Shown one piece after another: positions 33,448-42,402 of a stretch of 64,000 bases of DNA. Position numbers and translations under genes: made by a program. Origin of the DNA: Nodosilinea sp040381765 (GTDB lineage Bacteria; Cyanobacteriota; Cyanobacteriia; Phormidesmidales; Phormidesmidaceae); contig JBEIGU010000003.1 in NCBI GenBank assembly GCA_040381765.1, positions 1-64,000 on the forward strand. The letters are read 5' to 3'. The notes under the pieces are model-generated. The model saw only the letters and a program-made list of their open reading frames with translations, was not told the DNA's origin and did not search any database. Each line of letters starts with the position of its first letter. Positions within the stretch are counted from its first letter, which is position 1.

Positions 33448-34905
33448 CTAGAAGATCTCGGGTACAAAGCTGCCGTGGAGTCCGTAGGGAATATGGTGGG
33501 GTAGCTTCAGCCGAGCTAGAGGACCAGCAGCTAAATCCCGGCCATCCAAAATGACCACGTCGGAACACTGGCGATCGCCGGCGTAGACCATGGCAATTAC
33601 CCAACCATCCTCCTCCCCTTCCCCCTGGGGCCGGGGCACAAACAGGGGTTCCCCCATAAAGCCGCGGGGGCCAGCGCTCCACAGCTGGCTTTGGCGGCTT
33701 TGGGTATCGAACCTCAAGAGGGCCTGCAGGGGGGCATTGCCCTGGGCAGTGGCGGCGGTGCCCAGGTAGAGGTAGCGATGGGGCCGCCCCAGCTGATCAG
33801 GGTGTAGGCTAGGAAACTCCACACAGCGAGACAGCAGGGTTTCTGTTCGAGCGGTGCCCTGGTTTAAATCCAGATGGAAGCGCCAGAGCTGACCCTCCGG
33901 TACCTGGTCAAAGTCGACGGTGGTGTAGTCGCCGCCCCCTGGCAACTGGGGAAACTCCCGATAGCACACCGAATCCACCACCACCTGGCCCTCCGCCTCA
34001 AAGGCATTGGCGTGGTGGAAAACAAAACAGGGGTCGGTATGGATCACCTGGATCGGGGCCTGGCCATGACGGGGGATAAGAATTACCCGGGTAGACTGGC
34101 GTCGGTCGAAATGGAGACATTCCGCCGCCCCCTTGAACCCCAGCAGGTAGGGGAGGGGGGCAAAGCTGACGGGATTTTGAAAGAAGATCGCGTAGTTAGG
34201 GGTAAGGGCGAAATCATGGAGGAAGGCAAAGCCCGGCAAACTATGGCTGTGCTGGCTCACCAATTGACCATCCAGATCAAATTCGTAGAGGGTAATTTTG
34301 GTAGAGAGCCCCGGCTTGGCGGAAAACCCCACCAGCCGCGGATCGCCATGGTGACCGGGATCGATTTTTGGATGGGCGGTGAAGGATCCCCCCGGCGGAA
34401 TCAGACCGTCAAAGTCCTCCAGGCCAAGGGTATCCAGGGTGGCGGGATCAAGGCGGTGGGGCTGGGCGGCTTCCCAAAGGGCTAGCAGCTTACCCCCCCA
34501 GTAGATTACGTGGGTATTGGCAATATTCTTCAACCTCAGGTCAAGGACATTAGCCAGGGGACCGCCGGGCTTTTGACTGCCAAATACCCCTCGGTAGAGG
34601 GGGCGTTGAGCCGCCTGCTCAGCCAGGTACTCACGGGTACGGACATAGCGGTTCTGAAAGTAGGCCTGGCCCTGGTGAAAGCGCAGGCTACAGACCATGC
34701 CATCCCCATCAAAGGGGTGCTTCACCGGCTGACCGTAGACCTCTAACTGGCCAGGCCCGTTGCGAAACAGGGTGCCTTGCAACTCAGTGGGGATGGTGCC
34801 CTCAAGGTCGGTGACGGGGTAGCTATATTCCTCAGGCTGGGAGCGGTAGCCACTGCACCAGTCGGCCAGGGAATAGGTGGGGGTAGGGAGGGAGGTGGTG
34901 GTCAT
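33448..34905 (-). CDS. Carotenoid oxygenase (RPE65/CCD family)
   Basis: Non-haem iron dioxygenase of the carotenoid cleavage family, 485 residues, probably cleaving a carotenoid or apocarotenoid double bond. The four iron-binding histidines fit the seven-bladed propeller pattern: FTAHPKIDP (about 178), FAFLHDFAL (about 228), CFVFHHANAFE (about 295) and the C-terminal PYGLHGSF (about 478). N-terminal TELQGTLFRNGPGQLE is the family entry motif. It is 38 bp downstream of a folate-biopterin-type transporter gene on the same strand, so the two are probably co-transcribed. The bond cleaved cannot be told from sequence. Confidence 0.93.
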   Translation of the reverse strand: MTTTSLPTPTYSLADWCSGYRSQPEEYSYPVTDLEGTIPTELQGTLFRNGPGQLEVYGQPVKHPFDGDGMVCSLRFHQGQAYFQNRYVRTREYLAEQAAQRPLYRGVFGSQKPGGPLANVLDLRLKNIANTHVIYWGGKLLALWEAAQPHRLDPATLDTLGLEDFDGLIPPGGSFTAHPKIDPGHHGDPRLVGFSAKPGLSTKITLYEFDLDGQLVSQHSHSLPGFAFLHDFALTPNYAIFFQNPVSFAPLPYLLGFKGAAECLHFDRRQSTRVILIPRHGQAPIQVIHTDPCFVFHHANAFEAEGQVVVDSVCYREFPQLPGGGDYTTVDFDQVPEGQLWRFHLDLNQGTARTETLLSRCVEFPSLHPDQLGRPHRYLYLGTAATAQGNAPLQALLRFDTQSRQSQLWSAGPRGFMGEPLFVPRPQGEGEEDGWVIAMVYAGDRQCSDVVILDGRDLAAGPLARLKLPHHIPYGLHGSFVPEIF

Positions 34906-34943
34906 GGTTAGGAATTCGGTAAAGGGGTTAGGAGCAGGGACAG

Positions 34944-36329
34944 TTAGGGAGACTGGGTCGGCACCGGTTGGGACCGGTCCAGCCCCTCCAGAGGGGAAGG
35001 GGCGGTGGAGTCGCTCCCAGCCTCCCCTTGGGCGGAGACCGCCGGCAGCAGAAACACCAGGGGCAGGGGCAGGAGGGTGGTAAGGTTGGTCAGCAACACC
35101 AGTTGCCAGAGGTGGCCAAAGTCGGTTTCCGTCACCCCTAGCCAGTGGGTAACCAGGGCCCCTAGTTCGTGGGAAACCAGGCCCGCCAGGTTAACAATCG
35201 ACATCAGCAGGGCAAACAGGGTAGCCTCGATGCCCGGTGGACAAAGTCGGGCCGAGAGCACCAGCACCGGCATGAAGGCAATTTGCCCCATCACCGTCAG
35301 GATTAAGCTATCCCCCAGGCTAAACCAGCGGTCGTCAATGCCCAGGCTGCGGTTGGCATGGGTGATCAAAATTAAGCTGGTCAGCCCCAACAGGCTGGAC
35401 AACACCGTAGACCAGGCAAAAATAGAGCGGAAGGCCACGTCTCGCAAAAACCGCTGAAATACCCAGATACCAATCAGGGCCGCCAGGTTGCTGACCAGCC
35501 GCACCCGACCCAGAAACTCGGGCCCGAAGCCCAGATCGTTGGTGGTAAAAAAGAAGAAGGCGGCATCGGCGCTAGGGGTAGCCTGCCAGAGGAAGAGGAA
35601 GAGGGCGGGCATCCAGATGGCCCGCTGGCGAATCGCTCCCCAGAGCTGGCTCACCTGATGTTTCACCAGGCCCCAGGTGGAGCGATCGCTGATCGGTTCC
35701 TCAGTAATCAGCCAGGCGGTTAGGGAAACAATCAGGGGAAAGCTGGCGGTGATTAAAAACAAGGTGCGGGTGGTCATCTGCTCCAGCAGGGCACCCCCCA
35801 GGTAGGCGGTGAACAGCCCCCCCACCGCCGAGGCCCCCCAGGTGAGGGACTGGAGGGTGCCAGCGGTGGCCTGGGATTCCCCCCGGGCCCGCTCCACCAC
35901 CAGGGAGTCGACAATCACATCACTAACCGCCACCGACAGGGAACTCACGGTGATGGCGGCGATCGCCCCCCAGGCAGACTGCACCACCGTCCCCAGGGCT
36001 ACCCAGGCAGCACAACCCACCAGGCCCGACAGCACCAGGTAGGGTCGGCGACGATAGCCGCCGATGGGCAACCCGTCCGACATAAAGCCAAACAGGGGTT
36101 TAATCGTCCAGGGTAGGGCGGCCACCCCGGTGAGGGCCGCCACCGTTGCCGGACTGAGCCCCAGATCATCCTTCAGGAAAAAGCTCACCGCCAGCCGAGC
36201 CAGGCCGAGAATACCCTGGACAACGTAGACCAACAAAATCGCGGCCAACTCGGCGGTCAGGGGCTGACCCTGGAGCAGGCGGGTCTCAATCAACCCCTTC
36301 ATACTACTAGCGGGGGAGGAGGAAGCCAT
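34944..36329 (-). CDS. Folate-biopterin (BT1) family transporter
   Basis: A 461-residue MFS-type membrane protein with about 12 helices of the BT1/folate-biopterin transporter family; Synechocystis Slr0642 and plastid FT1 are characterised folate transporters of this family. Features are GLARLAVSFFLKDDLGLSPA, WTIKPLFGFMSDGLPI (the conserved loop with KPxxGxxSD) and ADAAFFFFTTNDLGFGPEFL. The last ~25 residues are a low-complexity tail. ATG 36329 or ATG 36302 could be the start. The co-transcribed carotenoid oxygenase is 38 bp downstream. The substrate is inferred only from the family. Confidence 0.9.
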   Translation of the reverse strand: MASSSPASSMKGLIETRLLQGQPLTAELAAILLVYVVQGILGLARLAVSFFLKDDLGLSPATVAALTGVAALPWTIKPLFGFMSDGLPIGGYRRRPYLVLSGLVGCAAWVALGTVVQSAWGAIAAITVSSLSVAVSDVIVDSLVVERARGESQATAGTLQSLTWGASAVGGLFTAYLGGALLEQMTTRTLFLITASFPLIVSLTAWLITEEPISDRSTWGLVKHQVSQLWGAIRQRAIWMPALFLFLWQATPSADAAFFFFTTNDLGFGPEFLGRVRLVSNLAALIGIWVFQRFLRDVAFRSIFAWSTVLSSLLGLTSLILITHANRSLGIDDRWFSLGDSLILTVMGQIAFMPVLVLSARLCPPGIEATLFALLMSIVNLAGLVSHELGALVTHWLGVTETDFGHLWQLVLLTNLTTLLPLPLVFLLPAVSAQGEAGSDSTAPSPLEGLDRSQPVPTQSP

Positions 36330-36493
36330 AGACAGGCGGCAATGTTAAGAAATGTCAACCGCCTTCCATCATAACCCCTGTAGGACGGACAAAGGGTGAT
36401 ACAACTAGGCAACACACTGGGGTGTTCAAGGGCAGGGATTGGTTTGCCAGGCACCCCCCAGGATTCAGACCTGCAGGGCGAGGACAGGGAACC

Positions 36494-38152
36494 ATGAAGG
36501 GAATATTTGGGATGGGGGTTAGGCCGCTGCTCTGGGGGGCTAGGGAACATCGGCGGCTCGGGCAATTTATCGGCTTATTTAGCCTTTGTCTGTTGCTGGT
36601 GCTGGGCTGTGGTGGGCGTCCCCAGGTGGACCAGTCCGCCGCGAGTGGCGATCGCATCACCCTGGGCACCACCCTCACCGCCCGCACCCTCGATCCTGCC
36701 GATGCCTACGAGACCTTCCCGGGTATTTTGCTCTACAACCTGGGGGATCGCCTCTATAGCTATCGTCCCGGTAGCACCGAGCTGGTTCCCCAGTTGGCCA
36801 CCGAGTTGCCCACCGTCAGTGACGATGGCCTCACCTACACCATTCCCCTGCGCACCGATGTCACCCTCCACGATGGCACCCCCTTCACCGCCGAGGTGAT
36901 GGCCTTTTCCCTCAAGCGCTTCATGGAAAATGGCGGTCGCCCCGCCGCCCTACTGACGGAGCGGGTGGCGGGAGTCAAGGCCAGCGGGGAGCATCAGCTG
37001 ACCATTACCCTCAAGGCGCCTTTCGCCGCCTTTCCAGCTCTGCTCAGTTTCTCTGGCCTGACCCCGGTGTCCCCCAAGCAGTACGAAGTGGGGGCCGGTA
37101 AGTTTAAACCCGATGGTTTTGTGGGTACCGGTCCTTACCAGCTGGCCAGCTTTAGCAGCGATGCCATTAAGCTAGACGTCAACCCCAACTATTGGGGGCC
37201 TGCCCCAGCCAACCAGGGCATTGATATTCAAATTTTCAGCAGCCCCGCCAATCTCTACAACAGCTTCAAGACCGGCGGCATTGACATTGCCTACCAGACC
37301 CTCGACCCAGAGCAAATCGCCAGCCTCCAACGGGAGGCCAGCAGTGGCGGTTGGCAGGTGATCGAGGCGGGCACCAACGTGATTAACTACATGGTGCTTA
37401 ACCGCACCATTAAGCCCCTGGAGGATGTCCGGGTACGCCAGGCGATCGCCGCCATGGTGGATCGGCCCCTATTGCAGGAACGGGTCTTCCAGGGCCAGGC
37501 GGAGCCCCTCTATAGCCTGATTCCCCCGAGTTTTGATGTGGCCGCCCCGGTCTTTAAGCAGTCCTACGGCGATGGCAACTTTGACCGGGCCAAGACCCTG
37601 CTCACCGAGGCGGGGTTTTCCGAGGCTAATCCGCTGACCCTCGAAATCTGGTATCCCTCCGCCTCCACCACCCGCAGTATCGTGGCCAATACCCTGAAGC
37701 AGTCGATCGAAACCGCCCTGCCGGGTCTGGTCACCGTTAGTGTGCAAAACACCGAAGGGGCCACCCTCTGGAGTAACGTTGACAAGGGCATCTACCCCAT
37801 CGTTCTGTCTAACTGGTATCCAGACTATTACGATCCAGACACCTTCCTGCAGCCCTTTTTAAGCTGCGCCCAGGGGGATGAGGCCAGTGGCTGTAAGGAA
37901 GGCGCCTCCCGGGGCAATGGCTCCTTCTACTACAACCCCAAGGCCAACCAGTTAGTGACCCAGCAGCAGGGAGAATCGGACCCCCAGGCTCGCCGCCAGG
38001 TGATTACGGAGCTGCAGGATTTAGCGGCCACCGAGGTGCCCTACGTGCCCCTCTGGCAAAACCAGGACTACGCCTTTGCCCAGCCGGGGGTGACCGGCCT
38101 GGGCATTGAGCCCACCCAGCAACTGTTGCTCTGGCAAATTGGTCGCAGGTAG
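36494..38152 (+). CDS. ABC transporter substrate-binding lipoprotein (family 5, peptide type)
   Basis: A 552-residue exported lipoprotein. ATG 36494 gives a signal sequence ending in LLLVLGCGG (Cys about residue 37). The mature protein has the family 5 (DppA/OppA/NikA-like) signatures: TLTARTLDPADAYE, LVPQLATELPTVSDDGLTYT, ITLRTDVTLHDGTPF-type segment, VGTGPYQLAS, and VRQAIAAMVDRPLL. It probably delivers peptides or another amine-bearing solute to an ABC permease, but no permease or ATPase gene adjoins it. The SAM hydroxide adenosyltransferase follows after 9 bp, which suggests one transcript. Confidence 0.93.
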   Translation: MKGIFGMGVRPLLWGAREHRRLGQFIGLFSLCLLLVLGCGGRPQVDQSAASGDRITLGTTLTARTLDPADAYETFPGILLYNLGDRLYSYRPGSTELVPQLATELPTVSDDGLTYTIPLRTDVTLHDGTPFTAEVMAFSLKRFMENGGRPAALLTERVAGVKASGEHQLTITLKAPFAAFPALLSFSGLTPVSPKQYEVGAGKFKPDGFVGTGPYQLASFSSDAIKLDVNPNYWGPAPANQGIDIQIFSSPANLYNSFKTGGIDIAYQTLDPEQIASLQREASSGGWQVIEAGTNVINYMVLNRTIKPLEDVRVRQAIAAMVDRPLLQERVFQGQAEPLYSLIPPSFDVAAPVFKQSYGDGNFDRAKTLLTEAGFSEANPLTLEIWYPSASTTRSIVANTLKQSIETALPGLVTVSVQNTEGATLWSNVDKGIYPIVLSNWYPDYYDPDTFLQPFLSCAQGDEASGCKEGASRGNGSFYYNPKANQLVTQQQGESDPQARRQVITELQDLAATEVPYVPLWQNQDYAFAQPGVTGLGIEPTQQLLLWQIGRR

Positions 38153-38161
38153 GGCCTGGCG

Positions 38162-38935
38162 ATGATTACCCTACTCACCGACTTTGGTACCGCCGATGCC
38201 TACGTGGGCATCATTAAGGGGGTAATCGCCAGCCACTCCCCCACCACCCCCCTGATCGACCTAACCCACCACATCCCTCCCCAGGATCTGGAGGCGGCTC
38301 GCTTTCACCTATTGAACGCCTTTCCCTACTTCCCCCGCGGCACCATTCATCTGGTAATTGTGGATCCGGGGGTAGGGAGCCAGCGTCGCCCCGTGGCCCT
38401 AAAGCTGGCGGGGGGGTATCTGGTGGGCCCCGATAATGGCATACTCAGCGGAGTTGGCGATCGCTACCCGGTACAACAGGCGGTCACCCTCGACCGACCC
38501 ACCTACTGGCGCACCCCCAACCCCAGCCCCACCTTCCATGGTCGCGATATCTTTGCCCCCGTAGCGGGCTACCTGGCCACGGGCATTCCCCTGGGGGCCC
38601 TGGGTACCGCCATTAGCCCCGAGTCTCTGGTGCGGCTGGATATACCGCCGGTGAAAATCAACCCCCTGGGGCTGGAGGGCTGTATCCAGGCGATTGACCA
38701 TTTCGGTAACGGCATTACCACCATCGCCGCTGAGCACCTGGGCGATCGCCCCTGGCAGTTGGTGCTGGGGGCAACCTCCATGCCCCAGGCCACCACCTAT
38801 GCCAGTGTCAGCCCCGATCAGCCCCTGGCCCTGGTGGGCAGCCATGGCTGGCTAGAAATTGCCGTTAACCAGGGCAATGCCCAGGCCCAGCTGGGCTTTA
38901 CCCGTGGAGATCGGGTCACCCTGCTGTGGACCTAG
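38162..38935 (+). CDS. SAM hydroxide adenosyltransferase (DUF62 family)
   Basis: A 257-residue member of the family that includes S-adenosylmethionine hydrolase (adenosine-forming) and the fluorinase/chlorinase enzymes. It begins MITLLTDFGTADAYVGIIKG, followed by LIDLTHHIPPQD, VVDPGVGSQRRPVAL and GPDNGILSG, and a C-terminal VTLLWT. The DFG/D-N and DPGVG motifs bind SAM. Most members hydrolyse SAM to methionine and adenosine; no halide-binding feature is evident. It lies 9 bp after the peptide-binding lipoprotein gene on the same strand. Confidence 0.92.
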   Translation: MITLLTDFGTADAYVGIIKGVIASHSPTTPLIDLTHHIPPQDLEAARFHLLNAFPYFPRGTIHLVIVDPGVGSQRRPVALKLAGGYLVGPDNGILSGVGDRYPVQQAVTLDRPTYWRTPNPSPTFHGRDIFAPVAGYLATGIPLGALGTAISPESLVRLDIPPVKINPLGLEGCIQAIDHFGNGITTIAAEHLGDRPWQLVLGATSMPQATTYASVSPDQPLALVGSHGWLEIAVNQGNAQAQLGFTRGDRVTLLWT

Positions 38936-38945
38936 CTGCCAAGGC

Positions 38946-39404
38946 TTAGGGGGATGGCACCTGGCGAAGGTAATCCCCCAGGTGCCCAGGGGTCAAATTA
39001 ATGCCAACGGCGGACTTGACCAGGTAGGCGAAGGCAAAGAGGCTCACGCTAATCAGCAGGTTTACCCCCAGCAGTAAAACCATGGCGGTCAACCAGTTGA
39101 GGGCGGCGGTTAGGGGCCTGATCGGCTGGGATCGAGGGGTGCGACGTCGGTCCTTACCTACAAAGAGGACGATAAAAAAACGACTCACCAGCAGATCAAT
39201 ATCCATGCGCAGATCGATGATTTTAGGTGCTGGCTGGGGCAGCGCCAGCCCGATCACCCGCTCTATTTCAGCCAATTGATCGGCACTCAGGCTAGCCCGA
39301 GTCTCCGGCGCCATGGCCTCCAGGTAGGTGGTGGCACTGCGGCTCCGGGAGGGCCGCCCACCCGCCCGAGTGGGTTTTAGGGAATAGAAGGATAGGTTAC
39401 TCAT
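38946..39404 (-). CDS. Hypothetical membrane protein, 152 residues
   Basis: Unrecognised protein. A basic, serine-rich N-terminus (1-45) is followed by KIIDLRMDIDLLVSRFFIVL, a basic VGKDRRR turn and a C-terminal hairpin of one or two hydrophobic segments (about 100-135). I recall the DLRMDIDLLVSRFF type of sequence from cyanobacterial hypothetical proteins. It is 23 bp downstream of another membrane-protein gene on the same strand, so likely an operon. It converges on the SAM hydroxide adenosyltransferase with 10 bp between. Confidence 0.65.
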   Translation of the reverse strand: MSNLSFYSLKPTRAGGRPSRSRSATTYLEAMAPETRASLSADQLAEIERVIGLALPQPAPKIIDLRMDIDLLVSRFFIVLFVGKDRRRTPRSQPIRPLTAALNWLTAMVLLLGVNLLISVSLFAFAYLVKSAVGINLTPGHLGDYLRQVPSP

Positions 39405-39427
39405 ACAAAATAGCGGCCCAGGATGGC

Positions 39428-39892
39428 CTATAGGGTGAGAAAAGCAGGTTTAGGAATGAAGGCAGCCCCCAGGCCCAACCCGGCCAAGAGCAGAAGCCAA
39501 CTGCCCAAGCGCCAGAAAAAACGGACCTGTGGCGGTAGCTGTTGCAGGCTCTGGGTATAGTTGGCCAACAGGGTAAATAGCACCACACTGGCCGCCCAAA
39601 AGAGAATGATGCTGGCTGGCCAGAGGCGATAGTCAAAATACTCAAGCCACAGGGGTGGCAGAATATTGAAAATAATCACCAGGCTAATTAAAATCGTCGA
39701 CCAGACACTGGCCAGGAAAATGCCGGCCTGCCCGACCCAAAGAACGTAAACCATGGTCAAAAAAGTGCCGGCCCAAATCGGCCAGGGGGAGGCCAGACAG
39801 GCCAGGCACCAACCCAGGACCGCAAACCCTGCACTAAGGGTCAACAGTCGTGCAGTTAAGGCTGAGCCAGAACGTAGAGGGGATAGACCCAT
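39428..39892 (-). CDS. Hypothetical membrane protein, 154 residues
   Basis: A polytopic protein with about five hydrophobic segments (residues 15-33, 39-56, 62-80, 90-110 and 127-147), including FLASVWSTILISLVIIFNIL and ILFWAASVVLFTLLANY. Family not recognised. The start ATG 39892 follows a 244-bp spacer divergent from ftsH. It is transcribed with the 152-residue membrane protein. Function unknown. Confidence 0.65.
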   Translation of the reverse strand: MGLSPLRSGSALTARLLTLSAGFAVLGWCLACLASPWPIWAGTFLTMVYVLWVGQAGIFLASVWSTILISLVIIFNILPPLWLEYFDYRLWPASIILFWAASVVLFTLLANYTQSLQQLPPQVRFFWRLGSWLLLLAGLGLGAAFIPKPAFLTL

Positions 39893-40136
39893 GGGTGTGT
39901 TATTGAAGGTAAACCGCCGGGATGTAGATGTAGAGTTAGGGTACCCCCGTGATGGCTTACACCATCGCCCTTAAGGGAATTTATCCTAGCCTTTTACCCT
40001 GGCCTCTGGGTCCATTGCTGGGGGTTAGGTTAGACTAGGACAATCACAGGTTAGGTGCTGGGTCGATATCTGAGAACCCTGAGGGTATTGCCAGCCTAAT
40101 TGATGACCGCTGAGATTTCGTGAGTTTAGATGATCT

Positions 40137-42047
40137 ATGGGAACAGGTTCCGTTGGTGATTTGGTGGTGGGCAAGGTGAGGCGCCATTTAGGAGCTACAG
40201 GATTGATCACCCTGCTTTGGTTTGGTTGTCAAAGTTTTTTGCCCCTTTCTACAGCCCTGGCCGATGCTAACCCAGAGAAGGAGCAGCTCACCTACGGTCA
40301 ACTCCTGGAGAAAATCGATCAGGGGCTGGTGGAGAAGGTCGATCTGGATCAGACTCGGGGTCTGGCCTACGTCCGCCTCGAGGGCGATGCATCGGATCAG
40401 CCCCCCCACCAGGTGATGCTGTTTGCCAGCGATCGCAATTCTGAGTTAATTCGTCGTCTGCGTCAACATGATGTTGATGTCGATATGCGGGACGCTTCGA
40501 GTAACAGTGCCCTGGCCTGGCTGGCCACCAATTCCCTACTGGGGCTAATTTTGATTTTAGGGCTGCTGATGCTGCTACGGCGGTCAGCGGCGGGGGCGGG
40601 CAACGCCATGAACTTTGGCCGGTCTAAGGCTCGCTTTCAAATGGAGGCCAAGACCGGGGTAGCCTTTGAGGATGTGGCGGGTATTGAAGAAGCCAAGGAG
40701 GAACTGCAGGAGGTGGTGTCCTTCCTAAAGAATCCCGAGAAATTTACGGCCATCGGTGCCCGCATTCCTAAGGGGGTGCTGCTGGTGGGGCAACCGGGTA
40801 CGGGAAAAACCCTGTTGGCCAAGGTGATCGCCGGCGAGGCCGGAGTACCCTTCTTCTCAATTTCCGGCTCCGAATTTGTTGAGATGTTTGTGGGGGTGGG
40901 GGCGTCCCGGGTGCGGGATTTGTTTCGCAAGGCCAAGGAAAGCGCCCCCTGCATTGTGTTCATCGATGAAATTGATGCGGTTGGTCGGCAACGGGGAGCG
41001 GGGATTGGCGGCGGCAACGATGAACGGGAGCAGACCCTGAATCAGCTCCTCACGGAAATGGATGGCTTCGAGGGTAACAGCGGTGTGATTGTCATTGCCG
41101 CCACTAACCGGGTTGATGTCCTTGATAGCGCCCTACTGCGGCCGGGTCGGTTTGACCGGCAGGTGGTGGTAGACCTGCCCACCTACAACGGTCGTCTATC
41201 GATTCTGGAGGTGCATGCCCGCAATAAGAAAATGTCTCCGCAGGTCTCCCTAGCGGTGATTGCCCGACGTACCCCCGGATTTTCCGGTGCCTCCCTGGCC
41301 AACCTATTAAACGAAGCGGCTATTCTCACCGCCCGTCGCCGCAAGGAGGCCATCACCATGCAGGAGGTGGAGGACGCTATGGACCGGATCACCATCGGCC
41401 TCAGCCTCACTCCCCTGCTGGATAGCCGTCGTAAACGCATGACCGCCTACCATGAGGTAGGCCATGCCCTACTCACCACCCTCCTCCAACATGCCGATGA
41501 ACTCAATAAGGTAACCATTATTCCCCGGTCCGGCGGGATTGAGGGCTTTACCCAATTCCTTCCCGATGAAGATACCATTGATAGTGGTCTCTACAGCCGC
41601 AACTGGCTGCTGGATCGGATCACCGTATCCCTGGGGGGGCTGGCCGCTGAGGCCGAGGTATTTGGGGAGGACGAAACCTCTACGGGGGCCAGTAACGATA
41701 TTCAACAGGTGACCAACCTGGCTCGCCAAATGGTTACCCTCTACGGCATGTCTGAACTCGGCCCGCTAGCCCTGGAGAGTATGGATAATCAGGTGTTTCT
41801 GGGGCGAAACCTGATGCCCCGCAGTGAGGTGTCGGAGGAGATGGCCAGTAAAATTGATGCTAAAGTGCGGGAGATTGCCCTCGGCTGCCTGGCCCAGGCG
41901 CGCCAAACCTTGCGTCAACATCGCTCCTTAATGGATCAACTGGTGGATCTGCTGATGGAACGGGAAACCATCGATGGCGAAGAATTTCGCCAAATTGTGC
42001 GGCGATCAACCGAGATCCCCGCCAAGGCGATGGTCAAGTCGGTTTAG
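40137..42047 (+). CDS. ftsH: FtsH-family membrane AAA+ zinc protease
   Basis: Membrane-bound ATP-dependent protease, 636 residues. Two N-terminal membrane helices (about 22-40 and 120-145) flank a ~80-residue lumenal/periplasmic domain. The AAA module has Walker A GQPGTGKTLLAK (about 217-228), Walker B CIVFIDEIDAVGRQRG and SRH LLRPGRFDRQV; the protease has HEVGH (about 438-442) and STGASNDIQQVT with the third zinc ligand. Cyanobacteria have several FtsH paralogues, some acting in photosystem II repair. Details differ from the usual sequence: GQPGTGKT for GPPGTGKT, GFSGASLAN for GFSGADLAN, HEVGH for HEAGH. Which paralogue it is cannot be settled here. Confidence 0.95.
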   Translation: MGTGSVGDLVVGKVRRHLGATGLITLLWFGCQSFLPLSTALADANPEKEQLTYGQLLEKIDQGLVEKVDLDQTRGLAYVRLEGDASDQPPHQVMLFASDRNSELIRRLRQHDVDVDMRDASSNSALAWLATNSLLGLILILGLLMLLRRSAAGAGNAMNFGRSKARFQMEAKTGVAFEDVAGIEEAKEELQEVVSFLKNPEKFTAIGARIPKGVLLVGQPGTGKTLLAKVIAGEAGVPFFSISGSEFVEMFVGVGASRVRDLFRKAKESAPCIVFIDEIDAVGRQRGAGIGGGNDEREQTLNQLLTEMDGFEGNSGVIVIAATNRVDVLDSALLRPGRFDRQVVVDLPTYNGRLSILEVHARNKKMSPQVSLAVIARRTPGFSGASLANLLNEAAILTARRRKEAITMQEVEDAMDRITIGLSLTPLLDSRRKRMTAYHEVGHALLTTLLQHADELNKVTIIPRSGGIEGFTQFLPDEDTIDSGLYSRNWLLDRITVSLGGLAAEAEVFGEDETSTGASNDIQQVTNLARQMVTLYGMSELGPLALESMDNQVFLGRNLMPRSEVSEEMASKIDAKVREIALGCLAQARQTLRQHRSLMDQLVDLLMERETIDGEEFRQIVRRSTEIPAKAMVKSV

Positions 42048-42402
42048 CAGTCACAAGAACTAGGCGAATTTATGCCAGAGTCTACCCGATTATGGGCGGT
42101 TGGATAAAACTACTTATTTTTATCAGCCCTAAAAAAAACCGACGGACCTGAATAGATCGTCGGTGAGTCTTGTGTTCCCTGTAGATGACTCGAATAAGGC
42201 TGAGTCACCCGTTAGTATGAGGCTAAGCGTAAAGAAAACCTAGCTTTTTACTCACAGCCGTAGGTGACCTTGATCACATAGGGCAGTTACCAGTCCAGTT
42301 AGGACCAGACTGGAACTCCATTTATCAGTGTTGTTGATTATTTGCCAGTGCTTTGCCATCCCCTACCCAGTCCTTCCCTTCCTTACTAACTTGCTACTGA
42401 TC
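42048..42402. other. 355-bp intergenic region after ftsH
   Basis: No gene is supported. It contains a minus-strand terminator-like hairpin (42131-42164) and a second hairpin, CCAGTC (42290-42295) with GACTGG (42308-42313), 12-base loop, about 90 bp before ATG 42403. The second lacks a T-run and could be a leader structure or operator for the copper-chaperone-like gene. Confidence 0.5.
42131..42164 (-). terminator. Intrinsic terminator on the minus strand
   Basis: ACCGACG (42138-42144) pairs perfectly with CGTCGGT (42158-42164). Read leftwards, the stem is followed by eight T residues (A run 42131-42138). It has the form of a rho-independent terminator for transcription from the right, most likely that of the U32 peptidase gene, whose stop is 408 bp away. 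Confidence 0.65.

Noticed and set aside
39968..39977. CCCTTAAGGG and a nearby GATGG...CCATC stem upstream of ftsH as a terminator or operator
   Set aside because: Short, no T-run and no second copy; not enough to support a feature.
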